62,286 nt of DNA from Bordetella sp. (GTDB taxonomy: Bacteria; Pseudomonadota; Alphaproteobacteria; Caulobacterales; Caulobacteraceae), in NCBI GenBank assembly GCA_017308115.1, contig JAFKFS010000018.1, positions 1-62,286 on the forward strand, in the 5' to 3' direction. The first letter of the stretch is position 1; every line of letters starts with the position of its first letter. The position numbers were made by a program, and so were the translations under genes. Positions 54,756 to 62,286 of this stretch are shown piece by piece. Below the pieces are notes generated by a model. That model saw only the letters and a program-made list of their open reading frames with translations. It made no database searches and was not told the DNA's origin.

Positions 54756-54769
<14 letters not shown>
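52640..54769 (+). CDS. NDP-forming acyl-CoA synthetase-like protein (acetate-CoA ligase family)
   Basis: This 709-residue protein joins a CoA-binding Rossmann domain (about 10-120; RPRSIALIGATDRS), two succinyl-CoA-ligase domains (AVVSQSGALASQM; STGNEADV; LGPNCLGF) and a C-terminal ATP-grasp domain (about 490-700; AVLKIASPDIPHKTEVGGV, EVNPLLA). The family makes acyl-CoA with ATP or GTP hydrolysis to NDP. The start is TTG at 52640, after GGGGAAA. The stop overlaps the thiolase-crotonase fusion by 14 bases. In this island it could activate a carboxylate distinct from that of the AMP-forming enzyme at 33801. Confidence 0.9.
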
Positions 54770-58063
<3,294 letters not shown>

Positions 58064-58072
58064 GCCACGAAG

Positions 58073-58095
58073 CCCTCCCCCTCGATGGGGGAGGG
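58073..58095. terminator. Hairpin 1 between convergent genes
   Basis: CCCTCCCCC-TCGAT-GGGGGAGGG is a perfect 9-bp stem 10 bases past the stop at 58063. It pairs with hairpin 2 at 58188 to bound the 167-bp convergent gap. Confidence 0.6.
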
Positions 58096-58187
58096 GTGCA
58101 GGCGGGACGTCGGCGGCTGGTGTGCGGAGACGCCGTTGCGCCTGCCGCGCTTCACGTCTGATGTCGCGCTTCTCACCCCATCCCCAG

Positions 58188-58212
58188 CCCTTCCCCCATC
58201 GAGGGGGAAGGG
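58188..58212. terminator. Hairpin 2 between convergent genes
   Basis: CCCTTCCCCC-ATCGA-GGGGGAAGGG is a perfect 10-bp stem 18 bases past the leftward thiolase stop. Its sequence is nearly the mirror of hairpin 1, consistent with one terminator per strand. Confidence 0.6.
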
Positions 58213-58230
58213 AGAAGATCCGAGCGCCTC

Positions 58231-59460
58231 TCAGATACGCTCGATGATGACCGCCGGGGCCATGCCGCCGGCGGCGCACATGGTGACCAGGCCGGTGTTC
58301 AGGTCGCGGCGCTCCAGCTCGTCCAGCAGCGTGCCCAGGATGATGGCGCCGGTCGCGCCGATCGGGTGGCCCAGGGCGATGGCGCCGCCGTTCACATTGA
58401 CCCTGGCCGGATCGAGGTTGAAGTCGCGCATGAACTTCAGCGGCACCACGGCGAAGGCTTCGTTGATCTCGAACAGGTCGATGTCCCCGATGCTCATCCC
58501 GGCTTGAGCCAGGGCCTTTTCGGTCGCGGGCCTGGGCGCGTTCAGCATCAGGGTGGGGTTGTCGCCGGCGTTGGCCAGGGCGCGGATGCGCGCGCGCGGC
58601 TTCAGCCCGTGGGCGCGCGCATAGTCGGGCGAGGCGATGACGACCGCCCCGGCGCCGTCCACCACGCCCGAGCTGTTGCCCGCCGTATGGACGTGGTTGA
58701 TCGCCGCCTCGGGATAGGCCTGACGCACCAGCCGGCCGTAGGTCGTGCCCTCATCGTCCAGCGGATGTTCGACCAGGCCGGCGAAGGCGGGCTTCAGCGA
58801 GGCCAGGCCCTCGGCGGTGGTTTCGGGGCGGGGGAACTGCTCCTGGTCGATCACCAGGTTTCCGTCCTCGTCGCGCACGGCGATCAGGCTGCGGTCGAAG
58901 CGGCCCTCGGCGATGGCGGCGGCGGCGCGCTTCTGGCTTTCCAGCGCCAGGCCGTCGACGTCCTGGCGGCTGAAGCCTTCCATTGTGGCGATCAGGTCGC
59001 CGCACACGCCCTGGTGCGGCTGGGGCACGAGGCGGCGCAGGTGGGTGTTACCCGAATCCATGAAGGGCGTCGTCGCCAGGGTCGCATTGTGCGACATGGA
59101 TTCCACGCCGCCGGCGACCAGCAGGTGCTGGACCCCCGCCATCACGCCCATGGCCGCCAACTGGACCGAGGTCAGGCCCGAGCCGCAGAAGCGGTCCAGC
59201 GAGAAGGCCGAACTGCGCACGTCGTAACCGGCGTCCAGCGCCGCCATGCGGGCGATGCAGAAGCCCTGCTTGCCGAACTGGGTGCCGCAACCGGCGATGA
59301 CGTCGTCGACGTCGGCCGTGTTCAGGGCGTTGCGCTCGGCCAGGGCCTTCAGCACGCTGGACAGGATGCGCTGGGGGTGGGTGTCGGCCAGGGCGCCCTT
59401 GCCCGCCTTGCCGATGGCGCGGGGCGTGCGCGCGGCGTCGATGATCCAGGCTTCAGTCAT
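58231..59460 (-). CDS. Acetyl-CoA acetyltransferase (catalytically complete thiolase)
   Basis: This 409-residue thiolase has all catalytic residues: nucleophile Cys92 (LDRFCGSGLTSVQ), His in NVNGGAIALGHPIGATGA and the second Cys in VTMCAAGGMAPA. It carries out the last thiolytic step of beta-oxidation, releasing acetyl- or propionyl-CoA. The ATG at 59460 is followed by MTEAWIIDAARTPRAIGK. It is transcribed leftward; motif A copy 10 lies 35-50 bp upstream. It is the only thiolase-fold protein of the island that looks able to perform thiolysis. Confidence 0.95.
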   Translation of the reverse strand: MTEAWIIDAARTPRAIGKAGKGALADTHPQRILSSVLKALAERNALNTADVDDVIAGCGTQFGKQGFCIARMAALDAGYDVRSSAFSLDRFCGSGLTSVQLAAMGVMAGVQHLLVAGGVESMSHNATLATTPFMDSGNTHLRRLVPQPHQGVCGDLIATMEGFSRQDVDGLALESQKRAAAAIAEGRFDRSLIAVRDEDGNLVIDQEQFPRPETTAEGLASLKPAFAGLVEHPLDDEGTTYGRLVRQAYPEAAINHVHTAGNSSGVVDGAGAVVIASPDYARAHGLKPRARIRALANAGDNPTLMLNAPRPATEKALAQAGMSIGDIDLFEINEAFAVVPLKFMRDFNLDPARVNVNGGAIALGHPIGATGAIILGTLLDELERRDLNTGLVTMCAAGGMAPAVIIERI

Positions 59461-59494
59461 GGGGGGAGTCTCCGGCGCCGGGGCGCATCAAAGT

Positions 59495-59510
59495 AATCGA
59501 TCAATTAAAT
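59495..59510. promoter_or_regulatory. Island operator, motif A copy 10
   Basis: AATCGATCAATTAAAT has the dyad AATCG-AT-CAATT followed by AAAT. It fills the gap between the nitroreductase stop at 59511 and the thiolase start at 59460. Confidence 0.64.
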
Positions 59511-60188
59511 CTATGCGTGGAAGGAGACGATCTCGTCAATGGGGGCTCGGGCGACCTCGAAGCGATTGATCGGCGCGTCCGGGTCGCGGAAGCCCACGGC
59601 CAGGCCTGCGAACAACATCTCGTCCTCGTGCGGCGCCAGGTGGGCGTCCACGGTCGCGGCATAGGGCGCCCAGGCCTCCTGCGGGCAGGAATCCAGACCC
59701 TCTTCGCGCAGAAGCAACATCAGGGTCTGCATCATCATGCCCACGTCCGCCCATTGCGGCGCGCCGTGGCCGCGCCGGACGTAGAAGAAGATCACCACCG
59801 GGGCGCCGAAAGCTCTGTAGTTGTTCAGGAACTGCGCGCGCCGCCCTGCCCTGTCCTCGCGCCCGATCCCCAGGGAGGCGTACAGGGCCTCGCCCGCCTG
59901 ATAGCGCCGCTCGCGCCACGGCGAGGCCAGGGGCGAGGGATAGATGGGGTAGTCGGCCGTCTCGCCCTCGGGCCGCTCGAGGGCGCGCTGGACCACGGCC
60001 GCCTTGATCCGCTCCAGCAGGGCGCCGGCGGCCACGCGCAGCCGCCAGGGCTGAAGATTGCCCCCCGACGGCGCGCGCAGCGCCCGCTCCAGCGCCCGCC
60101 GCAGCACCGCCTCATCCACCGGCGTCGGCAGGAAGGCGCGCACCGAGCGCCGGGCGGCCACGGCCTCGGAGACGGTCAGGCTCTTCAC
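59511..60188 (-). CDS. Nitroreductase-family FMN oxidoreductase
   Basis: This 225-residue nitroreductase-fold protein has the FMN-binding start RRSVRAFLPTPVD and APSGGNLQPW, QWADVGMMMQTLMLL, and CPQEAWAPY. The family reduces nitro groups, quinones or enones, and some members desaturate ring ketones. The start is GTG at 60188, overlapping the acyl-CoA dehydrogenase stop by four bases (GTGA), so it is made together with that enzyme. Its role in the island may be an enone reduction; no direct evidence exists. Confidence 0.9.
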   Translation of the reverse strand: MKSLTVSEAVAARRSVRAFLPTPVDEAVLRRALERALRAPSGGNLQPWRLRVAAGALLERIKAAVVQRALERPEGETADYPIYPSPLASPWRERRYQAGEALYASLGIGREDRAGRRAQFLNNYRAFGAPVVIFFYVRRGHGAPQWADVGMMMQTLMLLLREEGLDSCPQEAWAPYAATVDAHLAPHEDEMLFAGLAVGFRDPDAPINRFEVARAPIDEIVSFHA

Positions 60189-61327
60189 AGCGAGCGCGCC
60201 ACGACTTCCTTCATGATCTCGGAGGTGCCGCCGAAGATGCGGGTGACGCGGGCGTCGCGCCACAGGCGGGCGATCATGTATTCGTTCATATAGCCCGCGC
60301 CGCCGTGCAACTGCAGCGCCTTGTCGGCGACCTCGAACAGCAGTTCGGTGTGGAACAGCTTGGCGGCGGAGGCCTCGGCGGCGGTCAGTTCGCCCTTGGC
60401 ATGACGGATGATGGCCCAGTCCAGATGCGCCCAGCCGACCTGAAGCTTGGCGGCCAGATCGCCCAGGGTGAAGCGGGTGTTCTGCAGGTCGAAGACCGTC
60501 TTGCCGAAGGCCTTGCGCTGCTTGGTGAAATCCACCGCCTCGTCGAAGGCGCGCTGGGCCGAGGCCTGGGCCGAGACGGCGATCGACAGCCGTTCCTGCG
60601 ACAGCTTGCCCATCAGATAGGCGAAGCCCTGGCCCTCTTCGCCCAGGATGTTCTCGTGCGGGATGCGCACGTCCGCGAACGACAGTTCGGAGGTGTCGGC
60701 CGAATGCTGGCCGATCTTGTCCAGGTTGCGGCCGCGGGTGAAGCCGGGGCGGTCCGCTTCGACCAGGAACAGGGACACGCCCCTGGCCCCGGCGCCGGGG
60801 TCCGACTTGGCCGCGACGATGATCAGGTCGGCCAGCTGGCCGTTGGTGATATAGGTCTTGGCGCCGTTGACGATCCAGCCGTCGGCGTCCTTTCGCGCGG
60901 TGGTCTGGATGCCCTGCAGGTCCGAGCCGGCGTTGGGCTCGGTCATGGCGATGGCGACGATGGTCTCGCCGCTGATCATGCGCGGCAGCCATCTGGCGCG
61001 CTGTTCGTCCGAGCCGTAGGCGACGATGTAGTCGACCACGATGTCCGACTGCAGCGGCAGGCCGGCCGACGACCCGGCGTAGGCCAGCTCCTCGTCGATG
61101 ATGGCGTTGTAGCGGAAGTCCAGGCCCAGGCCGCCGTACGCTTCCGGGACGGTGGGGCACAGCAGGCCCGCCGCCCCCGCCGCCCGCCAGAAGTCGCGAT
61201 CGACGATGCCATCGACCTCCCACTGCTCCAGCTTGGGGTGCAATTCCTGCTCGAAGAACCGCTTCACCTGATCGCGGAACAGGGCGTGGTCTTCGTCGTA
61301 GGCGGCGCGGTTGGCGACGGGCAGCAT
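60185..61327 (-). CDS. Acyl-CoA dehydrogenase (complete, homotetramer type)
   Basis: This 380-residue acyl-CoA dehydrogenase is canonical in both halves: AIAMTEPNAGSDLQGIQTTA, RKAFGKTVFDLQ, and LQLHGGAGYMNEY with the catalytic Glu. It forms the trans-2-enoyl-CoA with FAD. The start is ATG at 61327, with AGGAG five bases upstream. It is the first gene of a leftward pair with the nitroreductase, and divergent from the aldehyde dehydrogenase across 160 bp containing motif A copy 11. Confidence 0.94.
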   Translation of the reverse strand: MLPVANRAAYDEDHALFRDQVKRFFEQELHPKLEQWEVDGIVDRDFWRAAGAAGLLCPTVPEAYGGLGLDFRYNAIIDEELAYAGSSAGLPLQSDIVVDYIVAYGSDEQRARWLPRMISGETIVAIAMTEPNAGSDLQGIQTTARKDADGWIVNGAKTYITNGQLADLIIVAAKSDPGAGARGVSLFLVEADRPGFTRGRNLDKIGQHSADTSELSFADVRIPHENILGEEGQGFAYLMGKLSQERLSIAVSAQASAQRAFDEAVDFTKQRKAFGKTVFDLQNTRFTLGDLAAKLQVGWAHLDWAIIRHAKGELTAAEASAAKLFHTELLFEVADKALQLHGGAGYMNEYMIARLWRDARVTRIFGGTSEIMKEVVARSL

Positions 61328-61378
61328 GGCGGCTCCTGGAGCGGAATAAAGGGGTTGAACCGTCTCTGCCGCAAATTC

Positions 61379-61394
61379 AATCAATCGACTAGAT
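61379..61394. promoter_or_regulatory. Island operator, motif A copy 11
   Basis: AATCAATCGACTAGAT differs from the consensus at two positions. It sits in the divergent promoter region of the acyl-CoA dehydrogenase and aldehyde dehydrogenase genes. Confidence 0.52.
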
Positions 61395-61487
61395 ATGTTC
61401 TGGAGCCTGCTCTATCTTTTGGATCGACACGCCGGGAAAGGCTGAATGAAACAGCCTTCGGCCTCAGATCACGGGTGAGGAAGCGTC

Positions 61488-62286
61488 ATGGATTTCGCCA
61501 GCAACTACCGGATGACGATCGACGGCCAGGCCGTTCCCGTCGAGGCGACGTTCGACGTCGTCAATCCCGCGACCGGAGACGTCTTCGCCCAGGCCCCGGC
61601 GGCGACGGCGGCCGATCTGGATCGCGCGGTCGCCGCGGCCCAGCGGGCGCAGAAGTCGTGGCGCGCGACGCCGCTGGAGGAGCGCAAGGCCCTGCTGATC
61701 AAGGCCGCCGAGGCGATCGAGGCGAACGCCGACGAACTCGGCGCCCTGTTCATGCGCGAACAGGGTCGTCCCCTGGCCATGGCGCGCGAAGAAGTGGTCG
61801 GCGGCGCCGGCTGGTTCCGCGCGACGGCCAAGCTCGACATCCCGGTAGAGGTGACCGAGGACACCAAGCGCCGCCGCGTCGAGGTCCACCATGAGCCGCT
61901 GGGCGTGGTCTGCGCCATCGTGCCGTGGAACTTCCCCTTCCTGCTGGCGACCTGGAAGATCGCCCCCTCGCTGATGACCGGCAATACGGTGGTTCTGAAG
62001 CCCTCGCCTTTCACCCCGCTGACCACTTTGAAGCTGGGCGAAATCCTCCTCGACGTCTTCCCCAAGGGGGTTCTCAACATCATCACGGGCGGGGATGAAC
62101 TGGGTCCGCTGATGACGTCCCATCCCGGCTTCCAGAAGATCTCCTTCACCGGCTCGACCGCGACGGGCCGGCGCGTGATGGAATCGGCGGCCAAGGATCT
62201 GAAGCGCATCACCCTGGAGCTGGGCGGCAACGACGCCGCCATCGTCCTGCCCGACGTCGATCTGGACGAAGTCGCGATGCAGCTGT
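61488..62286 (+). CDS. Aldehyde dehydrogenase (N-terminal part, gene cut by window edge)
   Basis: About 266 residues of an NAD(P)-dependent aldehyde dehydrogenase are visible: VNPATGDVF, VPWNFPFLL, KPSPFTPLT, the cofactor loop FTGSTATGRRV and LELGGNDAAIVL with the general-base Glu. The catalytic Cys lies beyond the edge. The start ATG at 61488 follows GAGGAAG. It would oxidise an aldehyde, for example from alcohol oxidation by the GMC enzyme, to an acid that could then be CoA-activated. Specificity is not determined. Confidence 0.94.
   Translation, partial: MDFASNYRMTIDGQAVPVEATFDVVNPATGDVFAQAPAATAADLDRAVAAAQRAQKSWRATPLEERKALLIKAAEAIEANADELGALFMREQGRPLAMAREEVVGGAGWFRATAKLDIPVEVTEDTKRRRVEVHHEPLGVVCAIVPWNFPFLLATWKIAPSLMTGNTVVLKPSPFTPLTTLKLGEILLDVFPKGVLNIITGGDELGPLMTSHPGFQKISFTGSTATGRRVMESAAKDLKRITLELGGNDAAIVLPDVDLDEVAMQL

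Noticed and set aside
58231..62286. Complete steroid C/D-ring (HIP) degradation pathway
   Set aside because: An NMO-like protein, thiolase, crotonases and SDRs are present, but no IpdAB-type CoA transferase or Hsa ring-cleavage enzymes are in the window, so the assignment is not supported.

Overview
The window is high-GC alphaproteobacterial chromosome, most likely Caulobacterales (Brevundimonas- or Caulobacter-like). The evidence is recA with an alphaproteobacterial GTTC-N7-GTTC SOS box, three TonB-dependent receptors (TBDRs), one of them with FecI/FecR-type regulators, and strong G/C third-position bias throughout. No rRNA, tRNA, phage, insertion sequence or CRISPR array was found. Both ends cut genes: recA at the left, an aldehyde dehydrogenase at the right.

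Positions 1-27.7 kb hold mixed housekeeping and uptake genes: recA; a GNAT-nitrilase fusion; an alpha-methylacyl-CoA racemase-type CaiB/BaiF protein; acs with a DcaP-like porin, divergent from a LuxR-type response regulator (an acetate-use module); a CoA-ester lyase with an SDR; a ROK sugar kinase; a free-methionine-sulfoxide reductase; a membrane methyltransferase; a PepSY/OmpR-type two-component operon; a secreted cyanophycinase-like peptidase divergent from a TBDR; a paired SMR efflux system with a MarR regulator and three matching palindromic operators; and a sigma factor/FecR/TBDR unit followed by a cation-carboxylate symporter and a secreted hydrolase.

Positions 27.9-62.3 kb are an almost uninterrupted catabolic island. 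It holds a DUF35 protein with a Cys-less thiolase-fold protein (the arrangement of steroid side-chain aldolases), alpha/beta hydrolase, several SDRs, a complete P450cam-type chain (CYP101-like P450, [2Fe-2S] ferredoxin, ferredoxin reductase), a Rieske oxygenase, acyl-CoA synthetase, GMC oxidoreductase, five crotonase-fold domains, three acyl-CoA dehydrogenases (two look like complementary halves of a heteromeric enzyme), a second alpha-methylacyl-CoA racemase, an NDP-forming acyl-CoA ligase-like protein, an unusual thiolase-crotonase fusion, a nitronate-monooxygenase-like protein, a canonical thiolase, a nitroreductase, a TBDR and two TetR regulators. Together these suggest uptake, oxygenation, CoA activation and beta-oxidation of a methyl-branched cyclic isoprenoid or steroid-like compound. 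The substrate itself cannot be read from the sequence.

The most notable observation is a 16-bp element, consensus AATCR-NN-YGATTAAA(T), that I found about eleven times in the gaps of this island and did not see in the first 27.8 kb. It is the likely operator of a regulon-wide repressor, probably one of the two TetR proteins. A second element (CTAW-N5-WTAG) accompanies it at three promoters. Most convergent gene junctions carry GC-rich hairpins that look like shared bidirectional terminators.
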